Below are positions 32,854 to 41,182 of a stretch of DNA of 64,000 nt, in pieces. Positions within the stretch are counted from its first letter, which is position 1; each line of letters starts with the position of its first letter. The notes beneath the pieces are model-generated. The model did not search any database. It was not told the origin of the DNA and worked only from the letters and a program-made list of their open reading frames with translations. Origin of the DNA: Nocardia anocheti (GTDB lineage Bacteria; Actinomycetota; Actinomycetes; Mycobacteriales; Mycobacteriaceae). The stretch is from assembly GCF_029675105.1 (NCBI RefSeq), contig NZ_JAQQFV010000004.1, positions 62,001 through 126,000 of the forward strand. Direction: 5' to 3'. Both the position numbers and the translations under genes were made by a program.

Positions 32854-33692
32854 TTCCGCCCGGCTGTGGCCAGGCCGTCGAGGCGTTGGTAGTGCTCGGC
32901 GGTGAGGTGCAGGTGGGCCGCGGCGAGGTTTTCGGTGAGGTGGGTGGGTGAGGCGGTACCGGGGATCGGGGCGATGACGGGTGAGCGGTGCAGCAGCCAG
33001 GCGAGGGCGACCTGGGTGGGGGTCGCGTCGAGGTCCGCCGCGATCGCGGCGATGACGGCGGCCTCGCCGGAGGTACCCGCGGCGGCGGGACGCCATGGGA
33101 GGAAGGCGATTCCGGCCGCGGCGCACGCGTCGACGACGGCCTCGTGCTCGCGGTCGAGGATGTTGTAGCGGTTCTGCACGCTCGCGATCTCCACGACCGC
33201 CCGCGCCTCGGCGAGCTGCGCGGTATCCACCTCGGACAGACCGATGTGGGCGATCTTGCCTTCGTCACGCAGCTCGCGCAGGGTGCCGACCTGGTCGGCC
33301 ACCGGGATCTCCCGGTCGATGCGGTGCAGTTGCATGAGATCGATGCGCTCGACCCGCAGCCGCCGCAGCGCGTCCTCGACCTGGGCACGCAGGAACCGTT
33401 CGCTCCCGTTGTAGACGGCGCCGTCGGGATGGTCGGGCCGCTGCTCGACGCCGAGTTTGGTGGCCACGAGCAGCCCTTCGGGGTACGGATACAGGGCCTC
33501 GGCCACCAGCTCCTCGTTGGCGCCCCAGCCGTACAGGTGCGCGGTGTCGATCAGCGTCACCCCGAGTTCGACGGCTTTCCGCAGCAGCGCGATCGAGGCC
33601 GCGCGATCGTCGTCGGGTTCTGTCGGCAGGCGCATCGCACCGAATCCCATGCGGTGCAGGCGATATCCGGCGAGTTCGATGGCGAGGTCCAT
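32850..33692 (-). CDS. Aldo/keto reductase family oxidoreductase
   Basis: 280 aa TIM-barrel NADPH oxidoreductase. The catalytic tetrad is visible: Asp in LIDTAHLYG with its Tyr four residues later, Lys in LLVATKLGV and His in LMQLHRID. Cofactor end motif PIPGTASPTHLTENL is near the C terminus. AGGAGG lies 12 bases upstream of the chosen ATG; a TTG one codon earlier is also possible. Upstream frame extension is discarded. The following 177-aa gene overlaps its stop. Confidence 0.93.
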   Translation of the reverse strand: MDLAIELAGYRLHRMGFGAMRLPTEPDDDRAASIALLRKAVELGVTLIDTAHLYGWGANEELVAEALYPYPEGLLVATKLGVEQRPDHPDGAVYNGSERFLRAQVEDALRRLRVERIDLMQLHRIDREIPVADQVGTLRELRDEGKIAHIGLSEVDTAQLAEARAVVEIASVQNRYNILDREHEAVVDACAAAGIAFLPWRPAAAGTSGEAAVIAAIAADLDATPTQVALAWLLHRSPVIAPIPGTASPTHLTENLAAAHLHLTAEHYQRLDGLATAGRK

Positions 33693-33801
33693 CAAGGCGA
33701 GTCTCCTCCTGGGTTCGGCCACCACCGTAGCGTCGTTTCGTGTGCGGCGGCCGTCGCGTCCCCCGTCCGGCGCGCTCTCTCGGCTACGGCACCATGGGAC
33801 G

Positions 33802-34578
33802 GTGTCCGACGCCGCCCTCACTCCGCACGAGCCGAATCCGGGCGCGATGCGTTTCCGGTTCGAGTTGGACCCTGTCGAGGAAGTCGTGCCCTGGGGCGAG
33901 CAACGTCGTCTGCACTGGTTCGGCCTCACCCAAGGGCACTACTGCATGGACATCGGCGGAGTCGGACTGCTGAAATACACGCAAGATCATTCGACACGCG
34001 ACGCACGTTCCTGGGTGGACTACTACGTCGTGCGGCTATGGGAGGACCTGCTCGCCGTCCTCCCGTCGGCGCTGGAACCGGTTCCCGAGGACCTCGCGCA
34101 CTTCTTTGCCGCGAACTCCGCGCACTGGGTCGACACCGACGACCCGAGAACCGATGCCGCCACCGACGCCTACGGGCTGCGCTGGACCGACACCGCCCAC
34201 CTGCGCTACGGGCCCTCGTTCCGCTGGTGGCGCACCCTCGCCCCCGAGGACACGATCACCGTCGCCTGGCACCACCCCCTCGACCCCGACGGCGAGATCG
34301 AGTTCTCGGCCCCACCGTCGGGCCGCCGGACGATCCCCACCACCGAATTCCTCGCCGCCGTCACCGATTTCGACCGGCGACTGCTCGACGCCATGCGAGA
34401 ACGCATCGACCAACTGACCGAAACCGGTGTCGCCGAGGGGATCGAACTCGACATCCCGGCGCTGATCGAGGAACAAGCCCAGCGCCGAACCTGGCTGCCG
34501 CGAGCGCTGGCGAGCCAGGACCTCACGGACTGGCCCGCCGTCCGGACGGGCGTCGCGATCCTCAGCCCGTCCCACTGA
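33802..34578 (+). CDS. DUF5984 family protein
   Basis: 258 aa from GTG, with an alternative ATG at 33847 where conservation seems to begin (MRFRFELDPVEEVVPWGEQR). The block LHWFGLTQGHYCMDIGG then LLKYT is characteristic of DUF5984, a family of unknown function common in Streptomyces and Nocardia. Aromatic-rich, no signal peptide, no membrane segment. Divergent from the aldo/keto reductase. Confidence 0.75.
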   Translation: MSDAALTPHEPNPGAMRFRFELDPVEEVVPWGEQRRLHWFGLTQGHYCMDIGGVGLLKYTQDHSTRDARSWVDYYVVRLWEDLLAVLPSALEPVPEDLAHFFAANSAHWVDTDDPRTDAATDAYGLRWTDTAHLRYGPSFRWWRTLAPEDTITVAWHHPLDPDGEIEFSAPPSGRRTIPTTEFLAAVTDFDRRLLDAMRERIDQLTETGVAEGIELDIPALIEEQAQRRTWLPRALASQDLTDWPAVRTGVAILSPSH

Positions 34579-34589
34579 GCTGCCCCGGC

Positions 34590-35240
34590 TCAGCTCGCCA
34601 TCACCGCCTCCCGGTCGGCGGTGAGGTCAGCGACCCGTTCCCGCGCGGATTCGAGTGACCGGCGCAGGCGTTCACCGCCGAACTCGTCATTACCCGTGTA
34701 GACGAACTCGAGGTCGTCGATGCCGATGAACCCCAGCGCGGTGCGCAGGTACGGTTCGACGTGGTTCATGTGCGCCAGCGGTCCACCCGTCTCGTAGCCC
34801 GCGTCGCCGGTCCCGACGATGACGAACGCGCGCTTGCCCGCCGTGAGCGGGGTGTACGGCGCCTCGGCGGCGGGATCGAAGGCGAAGGTCCGGCCGACCC
34901 GGACGATATTGTCGATGTAGGCCTTGAGCATGGCGGGGATGCCGAAGTTGTACATGGGCACGCCCAGCACCAGCACGTCGGTGGCGAGCAACTCGTCCAC
35001 CAGTTCGTCGCTGTCAGCCAGGGCGGCGCGCATGGCGCAGGTGCGCTCGTCGGGGTCGGTGAAGGCGGCGGCGATCCACTCCTCGGTGAGGTGCGCGGGC
35101 GGCTGGTGGCCGAGGTCGCGGCGGATGACCGTGTCGTCGGGCCTGGCGTCGCGCCACCGGTCGACGAATTCCCCGACGAGGGTGCGGGTGTGTGAGCGCG
35201 ACTGGCGCGGGCTGGCGTCGAGCCGCAGTAGCTGGGCCAT
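34590..35240 (-). CDS. azoR: FMN-dependent NADH-azoreductase
   Basis: 216 aa flavodoxin-like quinone reductase. Starts LLRLDASPRQSRSHTRTL (phosphate-binding loop), VLGVPMYNFGIPAMLKAYID for the FMN isoalloxazine, and VIVGTGDAGYE. It reduces quinones and azo dyes with NADH. It is divergent from an HxlR regulator; in Bacillus the equivalent azoR1/YodB pair is induced by quinones, so the same logic is likely here. Confidence 0.93.
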   Translation of the reverse strand: MAQLLRLDASPRQSRSHTRTLVGEFVDRWRDARPDDTVIRRDLGHQPPAHLTEEWIAAAFTDPDERTCAMRAALADSDELVDELLATDVLVLGVPMYNFGIPAMLKAYIDNIVRVGRTFAFDPAAEAPYTPLTAGKRAFVIVGTGDAGYETGGPLAHMNHVEPYLRTALGFIGIDDLEFVYTGNDEFGGERLRRSLESARERVADLTADREAVMAS

Positions 35241-35372
35241 CTCGGAACTCCTGTCAGGTCGGGATCGGCGTGTGCGGCCGAGACTGCCCGACGGGGAATG
35301 TCCGCGTAAGAACGCACATTTCTGTTACCCGGTACCCTTTTCCCTACCTTTGCCGGTGAGACGAGGACGCGC

Positions 35373-35714
35373 ATGGCCACACGTAAGCAGGATCTCGATT
35401 TCGACTGCCCGGTCGAGGTCACCCTCGACGTGATCGGTGGCAAATGGAAGGGCATGATCGTCTACCTGCTGAGCGAGGGCACCGCGCGCTTCAACGAGAT
35501 GCGCCGCGCCATGCCGCAGGTGACCCAGCGCATGCTCACCGCCCAACTGCGCGAACTCGAACGCGACGGCGTCCTCACCCGCACCGTGTTCCCCGAGGTC
35601 CCACCCCGCGTCGAATACGAACTCACGGCTTTCGGCCGCGACCTCATCCCGATCATCGCCCTGATGGAAGCCTGGGGCGAACGCTACCGAGACCAACTCC
35701 GCCACACCGGCTGA
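35373..35714 (+). CDS. HxlR-family regulator divergent from azoreductase
   Basis: 113 aa winged helix, compact HxlR: FDCPVEVTLDVIGGKWKGMI, FNEMRRAMPQVTQRMLTAQL and a wing ending in PRVEYELTAFG. Single N-terminal Cys12 occupies the position of the redox Cys of YodB/HypR-type quinone sensors. The 132-base gap to azoR likely holds the shared operator; I see a GGTACC-centred region near 35330 but no convincing palindrome. Confidence 0.92.
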   Translation: MATRKQDLDFDCPVEVTLDVIGGKWKGMIVYLLSEGTARFNEMRRAMPQVTQRMLTAQLRELERDGVLTRTVFPEVPPRVEYELTAFGRDLIPIIALMEAWGERYRDQLRHTG

Positions 35715-35995
35715 CCGATCGGTCTCTCGGAGTGGGCGACCGTCAGGGAGCACTGTCCGTCCTGGCAGTCGCGGCGGACCCGGCCGCGGGACACGGTCTG
35801 GGCCAGGCCGATCAGCCAGCAGGTCGGGCAGCCGCGGAGGGCGAGCAGGCCGAGTGGTAGCAGTGCCGCGCTGAGGAGGCCGAGGATCGGGTAGAGGGCG
35901 ATCGTGCCGATGAGGGCGCCGAAGCCCACCGCTCCTCGGACGAGATGGGCGGGGAGGGATGTGCTGGCGAAGCCGGGGGCGTCAGTGGTCGGCAT
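35684..35995 (-). CDS. Small membrane protein coupled to ECF sigma factor
   Basis: 103 aa. Two adjacent hydrophobic segments around residues 17-60 (GAVGFGALIGTIALYPILGL and LSAALLPLGLLAL), then a Cys cluster RGCPTCW and a basic C terminus with two more Cys (RDCQDGQCSL). Its start overlaps the sigma-factor 3' end by 14 bases, so the two are translated together, and the position suits an anti-sigma or redox-sensing partner; that role is inferred. The 3' end overlaps the convergent HxlR gene by 31 bases. Confidence 0.65.
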   Translation of the reverse strand: MPTTDAPGFASTSLPAHLVRGAVGFGALIGTIALYPILGLLSAALLPLGLLALRGCPTCWLIGLAQTVSRGRVRRDCQDGQCSLTVAHSERPIGQPVWRSWSR

Positions 35996-36548
35996 CGTCT
36001 GCTCCTGGGACGAGATCGGCGGTCGGGCGGAGGGTTTCGCGGACCGTCGCGCGGGCGCGGTGCAGGCGTGATTTCATCGCCGAGGTGCTCAGGCCGAGTG
36101 CGTCGGCGACGATGCGGCCGCTGTAGCCCTGGATATCGCGCATGACCAACACGTGTCGCTGGTCGGCGGGCAGGGCGGCGACCGCGGCAGCCACCCTGCC
36201 CGCTTCCGCGCGGCGCAGCACTTCGTTCTCGGCCGACTCGGCGGTGCCCGCCTCCGGCAGTGTCAGGCGCACGGCGGCCGGGCGCACACGCCGCAGGCAT
36301 TCGTTGCGGACGATGCGGAACATCCACGATGCCAGCGCGCCGGACGCGCGGAGCATGCCGATCTTGCGGTACAGGATGATCATGGCTTCCTGTGCCGCGT
36401 CCTCGGCGTCCTCCGGGGTGGCGCACAGCGAAAGGGCGAAGCGCCGGACAGTGGGGTGCGCGCCCGAGACCAGCGCGGCGAGCGAATCCACGTCACCGTC
36501 CTGGGCGGCGCGGATCAGGGCGTCGTCGGGCCAGCGCGGCTCAGCCAC
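35982..36548 (-). CDS. ECF RNA polymerase sigma factor
   Basis: 188 aa from a GTG start. Region 2 is TPEDAEDAAQEAMIILYRKIG and region 4 LPADQRHVLVMRDIQGYSG followed by LSTSAMKSRLHRARATVRE. No SnoaL tail, so a classical ECF sigma. No zinc anti-sigma gene is nearby; the overlapping 103-aa membrane protein downstream and the 30-aa membrane ORF upstream are the only candidates for control. Confidence 0.93.
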   Translation of the reverse strand: MAEPRWPDDALIRAAQDGDVDSLAALVSGAHPTVRRFALSLCATPEDAEDAAQEAMIILYRKIGMLRASGALASWMFRIVRNECLRRVRPAAVRLTLPEAGTAESAENEVLRRAEAGRVAAAVAALPADQRHVLVMRDIQGYSGRIVADALGLSTSAMKSRLHRARATVRETLRPTADLVPGADDADH

Positions 36549-36633
36549 GTCGACGCCGCACGATCACCAGGCAGCTACAGACCGACACCACGCCGACCAC
36601 GACGCCGATACCGATGACCACGACAACCTCCAT
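36541..36633 (-). CDS. 30-aa membrane microprotein overlapping the sigma-factor start
   Basis: A short frame (ATG at 36633) encodes one transmembrane helix: MEVVVVIGIGVVVGVVSVCS then CLVIV and a basic tail RRRRG. Its stop TGA lies inside the sigma-factor start region, an 8-base overlap, as in translational coupling. A GTG four codons in has GGAGG 5 bases upstream and would give 26 aa. Sense direction, hydrophobic core and basic end look like a real single-pass protein, but the frame is short. Confidence 0.5.
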   Translation of the reverse strand: MEVVVVIGIGVVVGVVSVCSCLVIVRRRRG

Positions 36634-36690
36634 CTCCGTCCGGGCACCCTGCCCGAACACAGATAAGAGACCTCCGCCCGGCGAAAGGAT

Positions 36691-37443
36691 TCACCGACGG
36701 GCCGTGACGATCCAGGAGCGTGAGTCGAACCAGACACCGTCGTCGGTCTCGTGGGCGGCGAGGACGGCACGCAGACGACCGCGAGCACGGTCGGCGGCGG
36801 CATCGTCGAGGGCCGCGAGGTTGGTCTGGAAGTACGACAGGCGGAGCAGGTTGTCGAAAGCGGCGGCCACATCGGGGCCGTAGTAGACGGGCTCGGCGAC
36901 ATCGATGAAGCGGACGTCGGTGAAACCCGCTGCGACGAGAATGTTTTCGGTGACATCGGGTTCGGCGAGGGAGAACGGCCCTGGGCTGCCGAGAAAAGGA
37001 GATGCACCGAGAACGGGCAGGATCTCGGTGGCCCAGGCATTGCGCTCGTACCCCTGCCAGACCAGCATCACCAGCCGCGCCGAGCGATGCAGCGCGCGAG
37101 CGATATTGGTGAACGCGGCCACCGGATCGGCGAAGAACATGGTGCCGAAGCGACTGATACACAGGTCGAAACGCGCGGGCGGGAAGGGGTAGCTCTGGGC
37201 GTCGGCGAGCGCGAAGGTCAGGTGGGACAACCCTTCTCCGGCACCGACCCGCTCGGCCTCGTCGAGCATCCGCGCCGTGATGTCGACGCCGAGCACCTCG
37301 ACGGCGACAAGGGCCGCTTCCCTGCTGGTCTGCCCGGTGCCGCAGCCGATGTCGAGCACCCGGTCACCGGCGCGGACGTCGGCGGCGGCACGGAGCCGGG
37401 AGTTGTATCGCCGCAGTTCCGCGTCGTAGTCGAACAACGTCAT
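36691..37443 (-). CDS. Class I SAM-dependent methyltransferase
   Basis: 250 aa. SAM motif I is VLDIGCGTGQTSREAA; the acidic post-I residue lies in EVLGVDITARML; FDLCISRFGTMFFADP corresponds to motif IV. UbiE/type-11 subgroup; substrate unknown. It stands alone between the sigma-factor group and a secreted protein on the same strand. Confidence 0.9.
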   Translation of the reverse strand: MTLFDYDAELRRYNSRLRAAADVRAGDRVLDIGCGTGQTSREAALVAVEVLGVDITARMLDEAERVGAGEGLSHLTFALADAQSYPFPPARFDLCISRFGTMFFADPVAAFTNIARALHRSARLVMLVWQGYERNAWATEILPVLGASPFLGSPGPFSLAEPDVTENILVAAGFTDVRFIDVAEPVYYGPDVAAAFDNLLRLSYFQTNLAALDDAAADRARGRLRAVLAAHETDDGVWFDSRSWIVTARR

Positions 37444-37523
37444 CGCCGCCTCCGTGTGCTGTCCCCTGGGGACAACCTACGCGGAGGTGGTGGCCGGTCG
37501 AGACCGGCCACCACACCGATTCA

Positions 37524-38099
37524 CTACGGCGTCGAATAACCGATGAGGGCGCCGATGCCCGCACCGATCGGGATGGTGATCAGCGCGCCGACCCCACCGA
37601 GGAAGAAGCCGAGCACCGCGCCGATCCCGGCGCCGACCAGGGCGCCGATGCCCGCGTTGTACTGCTTGCGGGCCTGGGTGTCGCTCGCCTCGTCGACGAA
37701 GGACGCCAGGTTGTCGGTGACGACCGCGGGAGCCGCGACCGGACGCAGGGTGACCGACTGTCCGTCGGCCGCCACACCCGCGGTGAGATCGAAATCGCCC
37801 GCGCCGGTGACGATCCTGGTCGGCACCGACGCGACCACTCGGCCACTGCGGTCGGTGAGGGTGACCACCCCACCGGCGAGGCGGAACGTGCCGTCGGCGA
37901 CGGACGCGGTGACCCCGGAACCGTCGGTGAGCGGACTCGCCGTGAACGCCACTCCCCCTTCGGAACCCTGGACGATCGGAACGGCGGCCGCGGGTCCGGC
38001 GTGCGCGGTGGTGGCCGCGAGACCGAGCGCTCCGGCCGCGAGGACCGCGACCGCTCCGATACGCCGTGCACTGGAACTAGTTCGAGACGAAAATGTCAT
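37524..38099 (-). CDS. Secreted protein with Gly-zipper C terminus
   Basis: 191 aa, GGAGGGG upstream. Signal peptide RIGAVAVLAAGALGLAATTAHA, then a beta-rich domain, then a C-terminal glycine-zipper hydrophobic stretch (IGALVGAGIGAVLGFFLGG, then LITIPIGAGIGALIGY). Such a tail often inserts in membranes or oligomerises. Similar proteins are, as I recall, abundant in Nocardia and Rhodococcus with unknown function. Confidence 0.75.
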   Translation of the reverse strand: MTFSSRTSSSARRIGAVAVLAAGALGLAATTAHAGPAAAVPIVQGSEGGVAFTASPLTDGSGVTASVADGTFRLAGGVVTLTDRSGRVVASVPTRIVTGAGDFDLTAGVAADGQSVTLRPVAAPAVVTDNLASFVDEASDTQARKQYNAGIGALVGAGIGAVLGFFLGGVGALITIPIGAGIGALIGYSTP

Positions 38100-38318
38100 C
38101 GTGCCCCTCCAGTCTGCCCGCCGATAACGACGGAACATCCTCTGCTGGACCGGATCTCGGTCCGCGAACATTTTCGCATCGGTCGCGCCCGAGCGGAACC
38201 ACCTGCGGTGATATCGGAAAAACATCACCGATTGCCGGGTGGCTGCTGAGGCCATGTGCCGGGATCCGATTCCGTCGGCACAATCGGTGGTTCACCGAGC
38301 CCGACCGGAAGGAAACCC

Positions 38319-39134
38319 ATGACCATCCTGGTGACCGGAGCCACCGCCAATATCGGCCGCAAGGTCGTCGACCATGTGCTGGCCGCTGGCTACACCGACG
38401 TCCGCGCGCTCACCACCGACCCCCGACGCGCCGCGCTGCCCCCGGAAGTGGAGGTGGTGGAGGGCTATATCCGGCGTCCCGACAGTCTGGGGGCGGCCTT
38501 CGACGGCGTCGATCGGCTGTATCTGGCACCCTCTCCCGGCACCGTCACCGAGGTGCTCGCGCTGGCCCGCGCGGCCGGGGTGCGGCACGTGGTGGACCTG
38601 TCGGGGGAACCGGACAGCTGGTGGGGCACGGTGTGCACGGCGGTCGAGGACAGCGGACTGTCCTGGACGCATCTGTGGCCCGCGGACTTCATGGAGAACT
38701 CGATCATGTGGGCGCACCAGATCCGCACGACCGGCACCGTCCGCGAACCGTATCCGGACGCCGCCACCGCGCCCATCGCCATGGACGACATCGCCGCGGT
38801 CGCCGCCACCGCCCTGCTGGCCGACAGCACCGACAACCGCGCCTACACCCTGTCGGGCCCCGAAGTCCTCACCCGCGCGGAACTTCTCGCCCACCTGGCC
38901 ACCGCCCTCGGCCGCGACCTCACCTTCGAGAAGGCCACCCGCGACGAGACCGTCGCCGCGCTGACACCCAGCATGGGCGAGCGGGCGAACTGGTACGTCG
39001 ACAGTGTCCTCACCGGCTACTCCCCCGACCCCGCCACCCTGCCGCTGACCAGCGTCACCGACATCACCGGCCGCCCACCGACCACCTTCGCCGCGTGGGC
39101 GGCCGCCAACACCGCCGCCTTCAGCCCGGAGTGA
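38319..39134 (+). CDS. NmrA-like NAD(P)-binding oxidoreductase
   Basis: 271 aa atypical short-chain dehydrogenase fold. N-terminal Rossmann motif VTGATANIGRKVVDHVLAAG, then the HVVDLSGEP segment and FMENSIMWAHQI as in NmrA/YtfG proteins. Usually binds NADP and acts as quinone reductase or redox sensor. GGAAGGAA lies 5-6 bases before the ATG. Ends by overlapping the convergent cupin gene by 14 bases. Confidence 0.9.
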   Translation: MTILVTGATANIGRKVVDHVLAAGYTDVRALTTDPRRAALPPEVEVVEGYIRRPDSLGAAFDGVDRLYLAPSPGTVTEVLALARAAGVRHVVDLSGEPDSWWGTVCTAVEDSGLSWTHLWPADFMENSIMWAHQIRTTGTVREPYPDAATAPIAMDDIAAVAATALLADSTDNRAYTLSGPEVLTRAELLAHLATALGRDLTFEKATRDETVAALTPSMGERANWYVDSVLTGYSPDPATLPLTSVTDITGRPPTTFAAWAAANTAAFSPE

Positions 39135-39456
39135 TATCGCGCTGAAGGGTGAGGTGGACGACGGCGTCCGCGCGCGCTTCGAGACGATGCGGATCACCGG
39201 CGGCGAGGTAGATCGTGGCGCCGGGTTCGAGCCGGTGCGCCTCGGTCGCCCCACCCGCGGTGACGTCCAGGTCGATCACCCCGGAGACGCAACTGATCAG
39301 GATCGGGCCGGGTGCGCGGTGCTCGTCGAGCACCTGACCCGCCCGGAAACTGAGGCGTACCAGGGTGATTCCGGGTCCGGCGAGCAGGCGCTGGATGTTG
39401 GGCAGGTCGCCGTCCTTGGGCTGCCAGGTGGTCGTGTCGGTGACGAGAGTGCTCAT
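39121..39456 (-). CDS. Small cupin protein
   Basis: 111 aa single beta-barrel: GPGITLVRLSFRAGQVLDEHR, GPILISCVSGVIDLDV and LEPGATIYLAAGDPHRLEA. A possible metal set is Glu/His in the first motif and His in the second (GDPHRLEA). Overlaps the methyltransferase stop by 4 bases (ATGA), so the two form an operon. Confidence 0.85.
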   Translation of the reverse strand: MSTLVTDTTTWQPKDGDLPNIQRLLAGPGITLVRLSFRAGQVLDEHRAPGPILISCVSGVIDLDVTAGGATEAHRLEPGATIYLAAGDPHRLEARADAVVHLTLQRDITPG

Positions 39457-40247
39457 GCATTCGGCTTCCTGGCGATGACGGCGATGGCGGTGAGCGCCTG
39501 CTTGTGGGCGGTGAAAGTGGCGCGCATGGCCAGGACGCGCTGTCGCGCGGCCCGGTCGCGCAGCACGTTCTTGATGATGCGGGCGGTGCCGAGCAGTCCT
39601 TCGTCGGCGAGGACGCGACGCGGCCGCAGCAGGGCCATGGGCGCGAAATCGACGGTCTCGACGACGAATCCGCCCGCGGTGAGCAGCTCGGTCCACTCCG
39701 CGCGGGTCAGCGGTCGGGCGTTGACCTTGATCGAGCGGGCCAGTGCCTTGCGGATCTCGGTCTTGACGGCGTCGTCGAGCTCATCGGGCTGTAGCGCGAG
39801 TTCGTGGATGGCGTAGCGGCCGCCGGGGCGCAGCACCCGGAACGCCTCGGCGATGATGGCGGCCTTGTGCGGGTCGGTCTGCATGGTGAGCATGGCCTCG
39901 CCGACCACCACGTCGGCGCTGGCGGCGGGCAGACCGGTGTCGGCGGCGTCGCCGGTGGTGACGACGCCCCGGCCACCGACGACCTCGGCGCTGCGCGCGG
40001 CGGCGGCGTCATCGGCCTCCACACCCCGATATCCGGCGGGCCGACGGCGCAGGATGGCCTCGGCGGTGTGACCGAGGCCGGGCGCGAGTTCCACCACGTC
40101 GGCGCCGGGCAGGGCGGCGGCGTCGAGCATGCGTTCGGTGAGTTCGATGCCGCCCGGTCGCAGGACGCGTTTGCCGAGGCGGGCGAGCAGCCAGTGGCCG
40201 GGGATGTGCGCGGAATCGCGGTGGTCGAAGGGCAATGGTGTGGTCAT
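39453..40247 (-). CDS. Class I methyltransferase in cupin operon
   Basis: 264 aa. VVELAPGLGHTAEAILRR is motif I, YRGVEADDAAAA the acidic loop, and VVVGEAMLTMQTDPHKAAI motif IV. Substrate unknown. Divergent from a COG2345-type regulator 86 bases away, and translationally coupled to the cupin; together they look like a small inducible unit. Confidence 0.88.
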   Translation of the reverse strand: MTTPLPFDHRDSAHIPGHWLLARLGKRVLRPGGIELTERMLDAAALPGADVVELAPGLGHTAEAILRRRPAGYRGVEADDAAAARSAEVVGGRGVVTTGDAADTGLPAASADVVVGEAMLTMQTDPHKAAIIAEAFRVLRPGGRYAIHELALQPDELDDAVKTEIRKALARSIKVNARPLTRAEWTELLTAGGFVVETVDFAPMALLRPRRVLADEGLLGTARIIKNVLRDRAARQRVLAMRATFTAHKQALTAIAVIARKPNA

Positions 40248-40333
40248 GGTGTGCTCCTGTCGGTGCGGCCGCGGGGTGCGGCGGTCCTACAATCGAGGGG
40301 GAAGTCGCCGGTCACGGCGTGAGAGGAGCGCCG

Positions 40334-40993
40334 ATGGTCAGCACACCCCGGCAGCGGGACAGGGTGTTCGCGCTGGTGCGCGATTCCCTGGAACCCCTGG
40401 ACGCGCCGGTGATCGCGCAGACCCTGGGCATCCACATCACCACCGCGCGCTTCCATCTCAACGCGCTCATCGACGCGGGCCAGGTGGAGGGCACCTGGCT
40501 GCCCTCGGAGACGGTGGGCCGCCCGCGCAAGGGCTACGTGGCGGTCGGCGCCGACCCCGCCGCGCCGGTGCTGGCCGCCCTGCTGGCCCAGCTCGGTGAC
40601 ACGCCCGCCGCCCGACGCGCCAAAGCCGCCGCAGCGGGGCGGATGTGGGCCGACAGCCTGACCGATCTCGGCGAGCCGCAGGCCGATCTGCCCGATCCGG
40701 TGACGGTGGTCACCACCACACTGACCCGCCTCGGCTTCCAGGTGTCCGCGACGGTGTCGAGTTTCGGCACGCACGAGATCCAGCTGTGCAACTGCCCGCT
40801 GCGCCGCATCGCGAGCGCGCCGGAGATCGTCATCGGCATCCAGCAGGGCATGATCGAGCGGATTCTGGAACGTCATTCGCCCACGCTCGCAACACAATTC
40901 GACGTCGACGTGCGGCCGGACGCCGGGGGCGACTGCGGCGTCACGCTGCGTCTGACCACCCGATCGACGCACGGCGCGCCGATCGCGGGCTGA
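40334..40993 (+). CDS. COG2345/SufR-like winged-helix regulator
   Basis: 219 aa. N-terminal winged helix RVFALVRDSLEPLDAPVIAQ, LGIHITTARFHLNAL and a wing TVGRPRKGYV. The C-terminal sensor has IQLCNCPLRRIA, matching the NCP block of SufR-like iron-sulfur regulators, plus a later Cys in GGDCGV. The middle Cys found in PEVC of relatives is replaced (PEIVIG), so cluster ligation may differ. GAGAGGAG precedes the ATG. Likely controls the divergent methyltransferase-cupin pair. Confidence 0.85.
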   Translation: MVSTPRQRDRVFALVRDSLEPLDAPVIAQTLGIHITTARFHLNALIDAGQVEGTWLPSETVGRPRKGYVAVGADPAAPVLAALLAQLGDTPAARRAKAAAAGRMWADSLTDLGEPQADLPDPVTVVTTTLTRLGFQVSATVSSFGTHEIQLCNCPLRRIASAPEIVIGIQQGMIERILERHSPTLATQFDVDVRPDAGGDCGVTLRLTTRSTHGAPIAG

Positions 40994-41085
40994 GCTCGGC
41001 ACCTCCACCTCACCGCCGCCTTCCTGTCTCGTGTCACCCGACCGGGGCACTGCCCGGCCTGGGTTCGATCTTATTTAAATGACTC

Positions 41086-41115
41086 TTGACCGAAGTTATG
41101 AGGCTAGGCTAACTT
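41086..41115 (+). promoter_or_regulatory. Sigma-70-type promoter of the iron-box operon
   Basis: TTGACC at 41086-41091 and TAACTT at 41110-41115 are separated by 18 bases. It lies 68-97 bases upstream of the Mtb12-like gene in an unusually AT-rich stretch. The -10 element falls inside the iron box. Confidence 0.65.
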
Positions 41116-41117
41116 AC
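41099..41117 (+). promoter_or_regulatory. IdeR/DtxR iron box
   Basis: TGAGGCTAGGCTAACTTAC matches 15 of 19 positions of the IdeR consensus TTAGGTTAGGCTAACCTAA, including the central AGGCTAAC core. It overlaps the -10 region, the place for iron-dependent repression. Confidence 0.85.
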
Positions 41118-41182
41118 TGCCATCATCTGGTGTTTTACCAGGAATCCGGAGTGTAACTCCGCTCACCCGAAGGGTTGAAAAA

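Noticed and set aside
35713-35724. GACCGATCGGTC palindrome at the end of the HxlR gene
   Set aside because: Lies at the stop codon within overlapping convergent coding sequence, not at a promoter; probably chance.
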